Positions 44,589 through 54,899 of a stretch of DNA of 64,000 bases are shown in pieces (the first letter of the stretch is position 1; the number at the start of each line of letters is the position of its first letter). The stretch is from Parietaria judaica. Taxonomy: Eukaryota > Streptophyta > Magnoliopsida > Rosales > Urticaceae. The stretch lies in NCBI GenBank assembly GCA_954871525.1, contig OX940865.1, positions 5,456,001 to 5,520,000 on the forward strand. Reading direction: 5' to 3'. The notes under the pieces are model-generated. The model was not told where the DNA came from. It made no database searches and saw nothing but the letters and a program-made list of their open reading frames with translations. The position numbers and the translations under genes are program-made.

Positions 44589-46402
44589 TCGAATTTTATG
44601 ATGATAAGAAGATAAGATTGGATTTTTGATTTATCTGAATCTTTCTTATTTAATTAAATCCCTAATTAATTATATCCATTGGATTTAGATGAGATTAAAT
44701 CTGGACCATTGGATTAAGATAATTAATTATATTTAATTAATGAAATTCGAATTTAGGGAGGGAATATCTCCAAATCGGTTACAGTCTTGAGCCTATAAAT
44801 AGGAGGCTCATTCTACACATTTTTCACACCTTTCCCCAGAGAAAAATTCGAACTCTCCCTCCTCTTCAGGGTCTGCGAATTTTCTCTCTGATCTCTTTCT
44901 TCTGGTTCGGCTTAGGAGACTGTTTCTCCGGAAGCTTAAAAAGAACCATCAGTTAAAGTTTTGCGACGGAGTCCTGCCGGCGAAGCCCACGCTTCGGTAC
45001 GAGGATTCCAGGAGAATATCCCGGAAGATCACGGGAGATTCCCTCAGCACCGGCGGAGCCCTGCCCGATTCAGAGCGCGCAGCCGGAAATCGTCAAACGA
45101 GGTACGGCCTTATGCATTGGGTTAATAAATGCAAACATTTACTGCTTTCTATTTATTTCCTATTATGACTAGTTTATTAATAATGAGTTATGAATATTAA
45201 ATTACATAATATTTATCAGATCTTGGGATATGGTTATTATCCGATATTCGGACCGTTGTTTGGATAACAAGTTTTCCGCTTTAAAATAATTTTTAAATGT
45301 TACCCTGATGGTTCGGATGTATAAATAGTGATAATTATACGGAATCCGAGACGTGATTTCCAACAGATATTCTCTCCGGGTTCTTCGGGATCTGTTTTGG
45401 CTTGAGCCTTCTCGGATCACCACTGGCGTGTCCTTGAGCGATATCGGTGGCTACGCCCAAGCCGCCACCATGCTCTTTCAAGCCCGTGCGCGTTTCAACG
45501 CCGTCATTCTTGAAGAAAATACAAATGCAGGCGAGTACGCTCAAGAAATCCGCAACCTCCATTCGAAGTTGGCCGATACCGAGTCGCATCTCGAGATCTC
45601 TGTCCTCGGGGAGAGAAATTATCAAGAAGCGGCCGAACGGTCTTCCGACGAACTGGAGGTTGCGAGGGCTAAATTGAAGAAAGAGGTCTCGCTTAGCCAG
45701 GCGCAAGAGAGGGAGCTCGCTGAGTACAAGGCTAAAGCTGAGAAAGAGGTCGAGGTGCTCAAGGCTGAGCTTGCTGGGGAGCATAAGCGCCACTCCCTGG
45801 TAGTGCAAAACTACAAGAAGCATCTCGAAGCGAAGAAGCGGAGGCTGGCCAAAATCAGCGAAGCGGTGGGCGTTCCGGCCGAACAGGAGAGCCGGCTCGC
45901 CTCTCGAGTGGCCTCGTGCATGAAACGCCTCTAGAAAGACCTCGAGATATCGCAAGCAGAGGTGTCTTCCGAGCGCGAAGCACGCCTGCGTCTCTTCGAG
46001 AGAGCCCAGAGCAAGGCACAACGCGCCTCGGAGAGGTACACGGCGTTGGAGCAATCCATCAACTTTCATCGCTGTTCTGCCGCGTATGGGGCCAATGCTC
46101 GCCTTCTTGAGAAAGTTCCTCCAACGAAGACCATAGAGAGTCTCCTGCCTCGTTTCCCGAAGTACAAAGAGGTGGAAACGGCGAACGAAGCCAAGGCTAG
46201 GGAGTTGGATAACCAATCTATCCCCGATCCCAATTCTCCTCCGCTCACTCCTTGTTCCCCTCCGCCTGTTGACGCTGATTGGGCGTCTCGCTTCATAGGA
46301 GGGGATGCTTCCTCGGCCTCCGATGGCCTCGACGAGTACGGGACCAACGACGTGGTCGTCTATTCTACCGGCGAAGCGGTAGGGGGAGAGGAAAATCCTT
46401 AG
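40568..46402 (+). pseudogene. Element C antisense gene (gypsy Transposase_28-like), split by a solo LTR
   Basis: Exon 1 runs 40568-42034, a 64-bp GT-AG intron follows (42035-42098), and exon 2 runs from 42099 to the stop at 46400-46402, interrupted by the solo LTR. Removing the insertion and one copy of GATAT restores a continuous frame (EEWRRY then SLRVLRDLFW). N-terminal domain: ELADEPPEGYIALYEHFF, LPLPHLIVCFLHAYKMPISQ, NALRLLICTMAIALEQ, the pattern of Transposase_28. The middle is low-complexity, Ser/Pro/charged; the C-terminal part (45380-46110) is a long coiled coil (LGERNYQEAAERSSDELEVA and on). In-frame stops: TGA 40751-40753, TAA 41351-41353, TAG 45932-45934. It shares family, order and antisense position with A and B but has fewer introns. 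Confidence 0.85.
42618..45365 (+). mobile_element. Solo LTR of 2.75 kb inserted in the antisense gene
   Basis: It starts TGTTGGACATGTGTGTCC, ends ATTTCCAACA, and is flanked by GATAT at 42613-42617 and 45366-45370. It carries a good TATA box (GCCTATAAATAGGAGGCTC, near 44791-44809). No internal domain or second LTR copy, so a solo LTR left by recombination is the simplest reading. TA runs lie near 44550-44582. Unrelated to the LTRs of A, B or C. Confidence 0.85.
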
Positions 46403-46480
46403 GCCTTTTCTTGTAGCTTCTCTATGTATATTTATTTTTTATATTGTTTTCCTTTGTAATTCCTTTGATGGATTTTATTA

Positions 46481-46993
46481 ATGAGGAAACCTTCTTTGTT
46501 TGTTTTACCTTGTCGTTACTATGCTTGTCGCTTCTCTTGCGTTCCTTCTATTATTTTCTGGCTATTCTCAACCTTTTTCCCTCAGGTTGATGAATTCTTC
46601 TACACTTCTTGTCCGCTGTTTTACCACGAAGATGTGCTAGCTTCTTTCCTCGTGGTCGATAACGAACACCCGGCCATCCTCGAGGAGTTTGTCCAAGATA
46701 TGATAAAGCGTGCTGCTGCCACACTCTCCGGATCTCCGAACGATAAGGTTCCTCCCACGGGTCCCTCTTAGGCCTACGTGCTCGAATTTATGATGCGGGA
46801 TCCCAGGAATTATGCCGCTGTGGGGGATCTTCTTCGGGACGTCCTATCCGATAGAGTTGCCGACAGAGTTGTTCGGCATAGAGCAAATTACTTTGCGGGA
46901 GTATTGACAAATTGCCGACAGAGTTGTTCGGGAGGATTGACCTTCCTTTGCCTTTGTAAATTACTTTGCGGCTGCCATGTATCGAGTCTGTAA
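46481..46993 (+). other. Unassigned open frames after the antisense gene
   Basis: Frames at 46481-46771 (FYHEDVLASFLVVDNEHPAI) and 46778-46993 follow each other in one direction, preceded by an acceptor-like TTTTTCCCTCAG at 46575. They might be a further exon or 3' sequence of the antisense gene. I recognise no domain. Confidence 0.3.
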
Positions 46994-47082
46994 AGAAATT
47001 TTATTAATAAAGCCTATGATTTTCATATATATGATATGCTAGTGATGAAGTATGGGAGTATGTGTACTCCCCCTTTTTTTTT

Positions 47083-47504
47083 GGCGATGAGCTTGTCGGT
47101 ATGCACCGGGCTCTGTCGCGAAGACGTGCTTGGCACTGATTTACCGGCGATGAGCTTGTCGGTATGCACCGGGCTCTGTCGCGATGAAGTGCTTGGCACT
47201 GATTTATTCTCGGCGTTTGTCGCCCCTTGATTTGTTCTGTGTATTGGCCCATTTGCCGTAGTAGTTTCTTTTGTATGTTGGCCCATTTGCCGTAGTAGTT
47301 TCTTTTGTATGTTAGCCCATTGGCCGTAGTAGTTTCTTTTTGTATGTTGGCCCATTTGCCGTAGTAGTTCGTGATATTTGGCGATGAGCTTGTCGGTATG
47401 CACCGGGCTCTGTCGCGATGAAGTGCTTGGCACTGATTTACCAGCGATGAGCTTGTCGGTATGCACCGGGCTCTGTCGCGAAGAAGTGCTTGGCACTGAT
47501 TTAT
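47083..47504. repeat. Compound tandem repeats of element C (63-bp and 35-bp units)
   Basis: The 63-bp unit (GGCGATGAGCTTGTCGGTAT...CTTGGCACTGATTTACC) occurs twice at 47083-47206 and twice at 47380-47504. Between them TGTATGTTGGCCCATTTGCC plus GTAGTAGTTTCTTTT repeats about four times. Located between integrase and the antisense gene, the place of the 38-bp arrays in A and B. A TA run follows at about 47516-47544. Confidence 0.9.
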
Positions 47505-47510
47505 CTTATA

Positions 47511-47548
<38 letters not shown>

Positions 47549-47812
47549 GATGTGAATCAATGGATAGGGGAAAGAACATTTTGTCTTAAAAACGGGCCTC
47601 GTTAAACCCTTCGAGTCCCCCAATGGGTGCGGCTCACGAGGGAAGAGTACCTCATATTGTATTAAATAAGGCCTGAGCCAAACATGTAAATCCCGAACAA
47701 GCAGGGCCGGGATTCCCCTTTTAATAAACTTAAATTAGAGGATAAACTTAAGAGTAGAAATTAAAGAAGGATATTGAACAGGTGTTCAAGGAGAAAACAC
47801 AGATGCTGTCAT

Positions 47813-50800
47813 TTATTGGTAGAACTTTTTCAAGTGCTTGACATTCCATCTTCTTATGAATTTGATTCCATCGGTGTTCTTAAGCTTGTATACTCCTGGC
47901 TTGACGATGTGAGTAACCATGTACGGGCCTTCCCAGCTTTCCCCCAACTTTCCTGCGTTTAGCTCGGCCGTGTTCTGGAAGACCTTTCTGAGGACCATCT
48001 CTCCAACTTGGAACCTTCTCAGTCGCACCTTTTTGTTGTAAAACCGCGCGATGGTGTTTTGATAATTTGCTATATGAATTCTGACTTGCTCTCGCCTTTC
48101 GTCGATGTGGTCGAGTTGATGAAGCAGGTCTGGTTGTTGGCCTCTTCGTTGCTCGGTGCCCAAGATCGTCGGAAGCTGGGGACTCCTACCTCCGCCAGGA
48201 TTACCACTTCCACCCCGAATGCGAGGGAGAAAGGAGTTTCACCGGTGGCTGAATGCGGTGTTGTCCGATAAGCTCATAGTACCCCCGGGAGCTCGTCCGC
48301 CCATAAGCCTTTCTTCTTGTCGAGCCGCTTCTTGAGGTTGTCGGTGATCGTTTGGTTGATTGCTTCGGCGTTCCCGTTCCCCTGGGGATATCTTGGCGTT
48401 GATGTATTCAGCTTTATCCTCCATCGTGCGGAGAAATCCTTGAACCTCTTTGAGATAAACCGGGAACCGTTGTCCGCGATGATTTCCCTGGGGAGTCCGA
48501 AGCGAGTGATTATGTTCTTTCAAACATAAATCTCGACGTCGGAATCCTTGATGTTGGCGTAGGATTTGGCTTCGGTCCACTTGGTGAAGAAATCCGTGAC
48601 TACCAGCATGAATCTTTTTTGCCTCGCCCCGATTGACATAGGACCGACGATGTCCATAGACCACTTCATGAAAGGGTAGGGCACCGACACCAGTGACAGC
48701 TCTTCGGCAGGGCAGTTGATCGCTGGGGCGTGTCGCTGGCATTTTTCACATCTCCTAGCGTGGTTGACGCAGTCCGCGCGCATTGCCTCCCAAAAGAAAC
48801 CTTGCAGCTTTGCTTTCCTCAGCAGGTTGCGTCCGCCCGAGTGGTTACCGCATTCCCCGCTGTGGATTTCTTGCATGACGTAATCCGCCTCTTCTTTGCC
48901 TAGACAGCGTAGGTAGGGGCCTACGAGGCTCTTAAAGTAGAGCCTTTTATCCACGATGGTGTACCGAGAGCTCTTTGTCTTTATCTTCCGTGCCTCTTGT
49001 CGATCTTCGGGTAGCTTTCCTTCGAGCAGATATGTTCGGATGGGGGTTCTCCAATCCCTTTCCCTGGTTTATTCCACTATTCCTCGCTCTTCGTCTTCGT
49101 CCTCCCCTTCTTCTATATTTTGGATCTTCTCCTCGCCTTCTTCCAATATGTCTGCATCGCTGTGAGCGTTGCCATTTTCGTCGCCTAATCCTTCGTCGCT
49201 TGTCTTCAGTTTCTTCTTGTCGGGGCCTTCGCCTCTCTTGATGCTAGGTTTCTGCAGCGTCTTTACCGTAATTGACCGGAATTCTCCCACTTGACTGGTC
49301 GACCCCAGGATGGCCAGAGCGTCTGCATGGTTGTTGTCTCCCCTGGACACATGTGTCAAGGTGAAGAAATCGAACTTCTTCTCGAGGGACTTGACGACTC
49401 CAGCGTAGGCCTCCATTCTTTCGTCGTTTATCTCGTATTCTCCACTGACCTGCTTCACGACTAGCTGGGAATCCGAAAAGGCGTTCAAGCTCTTGACCCC
49501 GATGGCTAGGGCTGACTGCATCCCGACGATGAGCGCCTCGTATTCCGCCTCATTATTGGTGGAGCGGTAGGCGAGACGGCAAGATTTCTCGATTATTTCC
49601 CTTATTAGAGATATGAGCCGGACTCCGATTCCCGATCCTGTTGAGGTCGATGATCCGTCGACGCAGAGCCTCCAGGTGCCAGCCTCGTCGCTCAGCTCCA
49701 CGGGCTCTTTGGGCAACTCGATGAGGAAATCGGCTAGGACTTGTGACTTCAAGCTCGTCCGTAGCTGGTACTCGATGTCGTATGCTCCCAGCTTTATGTT
49801 CCACTTCGTGATTCTGCCGGATTGATTCGGACTCTGATGATGGAGCAGATTGGCCTGTCCGTCATAACGATGATAGTGTGGGCCTGGAAGTGGAATCGCA
49901 ACCTCTCCGATGCGTCGTAGACGGCTAGCGCCAGCTTCTCTATGGTAGGGTACCTTGTCTCTGCGTCGAGGAGCTTTCTGCTGATGTAGGATATTGGCTT
50001 ATGTTCTCCTTTATCTTCCCGAACGAGCACCTGGCTTATCGCTTGATCGGACACGGCGATATACAGATAGATCGGCTCTCCGGGCTCTGGCTTCGTCATA
50101 ACGGGTGGCGATGAGAGATAGAATTTCAGTGCTTGAAAGGCTTCTTCGCACTTGTCGGTCCACTCGAACTTCTTGTTCTTCCTCAGCAGCTCGTAGAATA
50201 GAAGAGTTCGATCCGCTTGTCGCAAGATGAATCGCCTTAATGCGTTGATCCTTCCTGTCAGCTTCTAGACCTCTCGTCGATTTAGGGGCGACGGCATGCT
50301 CTGAATGGCTTTGACCTGTTCGGGATTGGACTCGATTCCTCGTCGTGTGACCATCTGGCCAAGGAACTTTCCGGATGAGACGCCGAAAGTGCACTTGGAA
50401 GGGTTTAGCTTCATCTGATGTTTGTTGAGGACGCCGAAACATTCCTCTAGGTGCTCCACGTGCATCGCCGCTCTCAGGGATTTGACGACCATGTCGTCGA
50501 TGTACACTTCTACGCTCTTCCCGATCTGCTCGTGGAACATCTTTGTCATCAGCCTTTGGTAGGTCGCCCCGGCATTCTTCAACCCGAAAGGCATAACCTT
50601 ATAGCAGTAGGTTCCTCTCTCGCTGATGAAGGCTGTCTTCTCCTCGTCGTCTGGGTGCATCCGGATCTGATGGTAGCCTGAATAGGCATCCATGAAACTC
50701 AGGAGCTCAAACCCGTAGGTGGCTTCGACGAGGCGATCGATGTGCGGCATCGGAAAACTGTCCTTCGGACACGCTTTGTTGAGGTCCGTGAAGTCGACGC

Positions 50801-51323
50801 ACACTCTCCACTTGTCGTTCTTCTTCTTTACCACGACGGTGTTGGCTAAAAATTGGGGATATTTCACCTTCCGAATGGTTCCCATAGCGAGCAGCTTATC
50901 CACCTCGTCGTTTATGATCTTGTTTCGGCCAGAGGCCATCTTCCTCCTCTTTTGGATGACAGGTTAGTGCCCGGGATCTGTGTTGAGCCGGTGGGTGACC
51001 ACCGTCGGATCGATCCCTGGCATGTCTTCGTGGGACCATGCGAAACTCCTCCGATTCTTCTTCAGGAACTCGATCAGCTGAGCACTGATTTCTGGTTCGA
51101 GTCCGGCGCCTATACCGACGGTCCAAGCCGGTTCGGAGTCGTCGATGCAGACTTGCTCCACTTCTTCGAGTTGTGGGCCTCCTAATCTTTCTTCAGTGGC
51201 TTGGCCTTTCATGTCTTCCGCACTGAGGATCTTGGGGATGCCCGGGGATCCACCATTTCCTCTCTTCTTGCGCCGCTTCCTCCTGGTGGTCGATGGTGGA
51301 GGCGGAGCGGCCGTTGCTAATTG
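47813..51323 (-). pseudogene. Element C pol: RT, RNase H, second RNase H, integrase, heavily broken
   Basis: In frame with gag-protease after TAG-CAA-TTA. The first piece carries SWSHEDMPGIDP-type sequence and stops at TAA 50964-50966. RT follows (FTDLNKACPKDSFPMPHIDR, MPFGLKNAGATYQRLMTKMF, YIDDM) to a stop near 50265. RNase H continues (ISYISRKLLDAETRYPTIEK) to a frameshift near 49830; the second RNase H (LCVDGSS, NNEAEYEAL, SDSQLVVKQ, NHADAL) runs 49752-49069. Unusually, an acidic stretch (ILEEGEEKIQNIEEGEDEDE) lies between second RNase H and integrase. Integrase has the HHCC finger (HSGGR to CEKCQRH), DIVGP, a stop after EIYV, ADNGSRF and GNGNAEAIN, then a frameshift before the intact C-terminal tail ending RRWNVKHLKKFYQ. 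At least four disabling changes. Confidence 0.88.
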
Positions 51324-51329
51324 CTATTG
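51318..51329 (-). promoter_or_regulatory. Stop codon in readthrough context between gag-protease and pol (element C)
   Basis: The minus strand reads CAA-TAG-CAA-TTA (stop at 51324-51326), matching codon for codon the classic tobamovirus leaky stop, and the frame continues into pol. Conserved with element B despite divergence of the surrounding protein. Confidence 0.75.
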
Positions 51330-53840
51330 CCCGGCCGGCTTGCTGGTGCTGCCTTCGGCCTTCTCGACGTCCTTGGGCGCGCTCATCGCTCTGTAGTGCA
51401 TCATGTAACAGATGCGATAGGCCTCGCTGTTTCCTCGTACCTCGTCGATGGTCCCTTCTATTTGCCCCGAGAATTTGATGCATCGGTGGTACGTGGACGG
51501 GACAGCCCTCATCGAGTGAATCCAAGGCCTCCCGAGGATCACATTGAAGTGCGATCGTACGTCCAGTACCATGAACTCAGTCATCCGATGGACGTCGACT
51601 GTGATGACGTCGACTGAGCTCCCATTATCCACGAGGACACGGGCGACGTCGCATCCTCCTACGTTAAGCTCCAAGACTAGAGCGTCATCGTGCTCGTCGG
51701 CGCACACCTCTTCGTCGACGAATTCTATCATCGTCTTTGGACCGGCCATCCGTGCATCTTCCCGAGCGGGCTCTTTTCCTCTGCGCTGGTAGGCTTTGAT
51801 GCTGTTGATGGAGTCTTCGCAGAGGCGAGATCCTCCCATGATCAGGTCGATCCTTGGTCTTGCGGCTGGTCTCCCGTCATTCGGGCGCTCCGTCGAGGCC
51901 TCCTCGATCGTAAGGCTCCTCTTCGGTGCCTCCTGGTTTCCTCCCGCGCGCTGAGCGGGGGCCTCCTGCCTGTTCGGCCACGATCGATTGTTGTTGTTCC
52001 ACGGCTGAGGAGGCCTCTGAGAGATATTCTGGAATTCCCCCTGCTCGATCTTTCTCTGGATTATCTTCTTCAAGCTGGCGCACTCGTCGGTCGCATGGCC
52101 GTGGTATTCGTGGAAGGAGCAATACTTGCTCATGTCCTTCAGCCACGCTTTCCTCTCGTAACCTCCTCGACCGCCAGAGTAGCCTCCTCGGTTGTTTGAG
52201 AAACCTCCTCGGCCTCCGTGGTAGCCTTCTCGGCCGCCGGAGTAACCTCCTCGGCAGCAATTACTTAGAAGTACATTTTTTGCAACAGCCCTTCCTATCT
52301 GATAGAAAAGGATCCCATGATCCTGAACCGATCTTACCTGGGATGGCAAATCCCAAGTTTGTCTATGAAGAGCAGATCTAATTAGATTAGTGTCTATAAT
52401 TGATTTCTTCTGTGTAATACTAATCGATAGGGCCTCATTGGTAAGTGCTACAATTTATGAAAAGCCGCCCTGGTTACTTGGGAAGTTCTCTGGTTGGGAG
52501 TTCCCTTGCGGATGTCCCCCTTGCCGATGGCTTCCACGGTTTTCGGTTGCCTCTTTCTTCCCGTCTACTTGGTAGACTCCGTGCCTCGGGGCTTCTTGGA
52601 CTCTTCGCTCGTCGAGACCGTCTCTGTTCCTTCGATCTCGTCGCTCTCCTTCTCTCCTTGTTATGGACGACGATCCTTCTCGTCCGTCTCTGCTTTCCTT
52701 CTTCTCCGGTCTTGCTCGGCCTTCGGCCTCCTCTTCTAGCTTTTTCTTGATTGCCTTATTCTCTTCCATGTCCATGTAGATCGTCGCTTTGTGGAAGGCA
52801 TCCTCTATCGAGTTTGGCAGCGAGACGCACAGCTCATCGTTGAACGGGGATTGGTAGTATAAGCTGTTCTTCAGAGCTTGGACCGAGACAATGTCATCGA
52901 TCTTCGGGATTCGGAACATGACATTCTTGAACTTCTCCACGTACTGCCGGAGAGGCTCATTCTCCCCTTTCTTGACGTCGAAGAGGTTGGATACTGTCAG
53001 CTCCGTCTGAACGTAGATAGAGAAGTGTTTTAGAAAAAGGGCGACCAGCTCGTCGGAGGTGTCGATGGAGCCCGGCGTTAGTCTTGCGAACCAATCGCTG
53101 GCGCGACCTTGCAAGCTCGCGATGAAGAGTCTGCAGAGGACGGCTTCCTTCCGGACCTCCTCGCCCCCGATGTGGTCTGTCGCGATCCGGAATGACTTCA
53201 CGTGGGTGTGGGGGTCCGTCTCCCCTTTGTATGGCGTGAGCTTGATCTTTGGCAGCTCCTCTAGCTCTATCCGCCGAATCCTCGTCGTGAATGGGGTGAT
53301 CCTGGCTTCTCGCACCATCCTATCGATCTCTAGCGCCGAGCTCGTCGCTTGGTGCACTTGCGACGCGACCTGCCCTAGCTTGGCCTCCATCTTTGTCGAC
53401 ATCACCGCCATCGCCTTGGCCACCTCTTCGGCCACCCTTGTCTCCACGTCCATCGTTGAATTGCCCGGTAAGGGCCTTGGCCTGCTCTCCAGTTGATTCT
53501 CAGCGGCCGGAGGCTGGGCTGCGCCAGTGTTGAATAGATTTCTGATGAGCGACGGGGTTGACATGCCCATTGGTGCGTCTGCCGTCACTGCGCCTCCGCT
53601 GGCGCTTCCTCCGGCTCCTCGCGCGGCTGGCTCTGCTAACTAGCTCGTCGGGCGTGGTCTCTCCGCGCGCTCCAGGAGGCTTGCGAGGCGTCTGTTCACC
53701 ACGGCTTGATCCTCTATCCTTCGGGCGGATTCCTCGGCTTTGCTTGTGACCTCTGTCATCTTCGCGATGGCTTCAGCCAGCTGTTGTTGCATTCGCTGCA
53801 TGGCTTGCTCCTGAGCAGAGCTAGCTTCCTCGGCTGACAT
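51324..53840 (-). pseudogene. Element C Gag-protease, interrupted by chloroplast DNA
   Basis: It starts at ATG 53840 (MSAEEASSAQEQAM). TAG at 53640-53642 is in frame; the capsid domain follows (RLFIASLQGRASDWFARLTP; LVALFLKHFSIYVQTELTVS; KKGENEPLRQYVEKFKNVMF). Charged and then Gly/Arg/Tyr-rich sequence ([14 protein letters not shown]) precedes the [14 protein letters not shown] knuckle-like motif. The ycf2 fragment sits in the Gly-rich part, in frame, with a TAA (52455-52457) at its edge. Protease has DNGSSVD but the next segment up to [14 protein letters not shown] is missing relative to B, with short direct repeats (ACGTCGACT) at the junction near 51600. It ends at TAG 51324-51326. Non-functional. 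Confidence 0.9.
52257..52451 (-). other. ycf2: Chloroplast ycf2 fragment (NUPT) inside gag
   Basis: The minus-strand translation contains [40 protein letters not shown] and [20 protein letters not shown], unmistakably the chloroplast Ycf2 protein, here about 64 codons. It has no relation to Gag and interrupts the Gly-rich linker. The DNA is also distinct in composition. The fragment is a nuclear insertion of plastid DNA. Edges are taken where Ycf2 similarity stops: GTAGCACTTACC on one side and CTTCTAAGTAATTGC on the other. Confidence 0.93.
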
Positions 53841-53889
53841 TCTCCTTCTTCTCTTCGATTTCCTGGTTGTGCGATAGAAAGAAACAAAG

Positions 53890-53906
53890 CCCCATGGTGG
53901 GCGCCA
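53890..53906 (-). other. Element C primer-binding site
   Basis: The minus strand reads TGGCGCCCACCATGGGG, three bases from the LTR. It shares TGGCGCC with element B but differs downstream, so a different or mutated tRNA complement is likely. Confidence 0.75.
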
Positions 53907-53909
53907 AAC

Positions 53910-54602
53910 TGTAGAGGGCAATTTTTACCGCCTTGCAGTCACAAAGATAATCGAAATAACACAAATAATTATGAACACGAATATCCTTGATTTATTGTGA
54001 TTCCGAGAGGACCTGGTTTCTTCCGTTTAATAGCTCGGACAATCGAAGATTACACACTCTAATCCTTGGGAAATCGAGAATACTATGAATAAGCAAACTC
54101 GAGAACTCAAGAATAATTTTCTCAAACTCACGATATAATGGTCCTCAATGAATATACACTGAGTTTACATGCATATTTATAGGATTGAAGGTCTTCTAGA
54201 TTGTTCCCACGAATTGCGTTAGGGTTTTCCTTCTGTTTCGCAATGATCGTTGTTGACCTCCCTTATTTGCGTTGGATATCCCACGAAATCCTCAACTGAA
54301 TGAGCTGGCCTTCCTTCTTTCTCGTGATCTCGAGTAGTTTCTTCTTTTAATTCGATTTGGCTTTCTCGATGAGACTCTCCTTCGATGAGCTTCTACCCGA
54401 TGAACTATCTTGTTGCGATGAGATCTTGGAATCTGGCAGATGATGACTTCTTATGGGCTTTTTTTACTTGTTGGGCCTTAATTCACCATGTCTTCTGATG
54501 GGCCTTGAATCTTTAAGTGGTCTTGCCTTTAATTGATGTCGTTTGCACATAAAACGACACCAACAGTGTTGAGGAAAGATTTGACAAAATCTGACCTTAA
54601 CA
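53910..54602 (-). repeat. Element C 5' LTR
   Basis: Partner of 39299-39991. TATA-like TATAAATATG on the minus strand at about 54172-54181. Confidence 0.93.
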
Positions 54603-54726
54603 ATAATATATATGTAATACGCTGAACAAATTAATGTAATTAAATCACTATAAAAAAAAGTGGCAACTGATACGTTAATAATTTTAATTGTAACAAATTT
54701 CTTTTATTTTTTTCCATTACCCAACT

Positions 54727-54772
<46 letters not shown>

Positions 54773-54899
54773 TTATTGGGGATATAACAGAAACCCACCA
54801 TAAAATTAGTCATAGTTTTATTATATATGGGGATTTTTTTGTTACGGAAAATAAATAGTTTTCCATAAATAGTGGTATTATTTCAGGAACAATATTTAA
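54603..54899. repeat. Continuation of the 1-kb repeat after element C
   Basis: GTAATACGCTGAACAAATTA, the TA run (54731-54769), GAATTATTGGGGATA and CATAAATAGTGGTATTATTT match units before element C (38330-38640 and 37440-37680). Confidence 0.75.

Larger units (their letters stand above)
39299..54602 (-). mobile_element. Element C: full-length Tat-lineage Ty3/gypsy retrotransposon (15.3 kb)
   Basis: LTRs 39299-39991 and 53910-54602 (693 bp each) are flanked by ATAAT at 39294-39298 and 54603-54607. In minus-strand order: LTR, primer-binding site, gag-protease, TAG-CAA-TTA, RT/RNase H/second RNase H/integrase, tandem repeats, an oppositely oriented gene, polypurine tract, LTR. By eye the LTRs differ at about 21 positions (near 3%). 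It contains two secondary insertions, a solo LTR (42618-45365) and a ycf2 fragment (52257-52451). Numerous stops and frameshifts make it inactive. Sequence is clearly different from A/B although the layout is the same. Confidence 0.95.

Noticed and set aside
42618..45365. Complete small retrotransposon (TRIM or LARD) rather than solo LTR
   Set aside because: I found no pair of internal terminal repeats, primer site or polypurine tract; not fully excluded without a self-alignment.
46980..47580. Proteins with SSRQSPVHTDKLIA-type repeats
   Set aside because: Translations of the tandem DNA repeats in several frames; non-coding.
51324..52349. A gene starting [12 protein letters not shown] as a Gly-rich RNA-binding protein
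   Set aside because: The start is ycf2 sequence and the rest is Gag-protease, so it is an insertion chimera.
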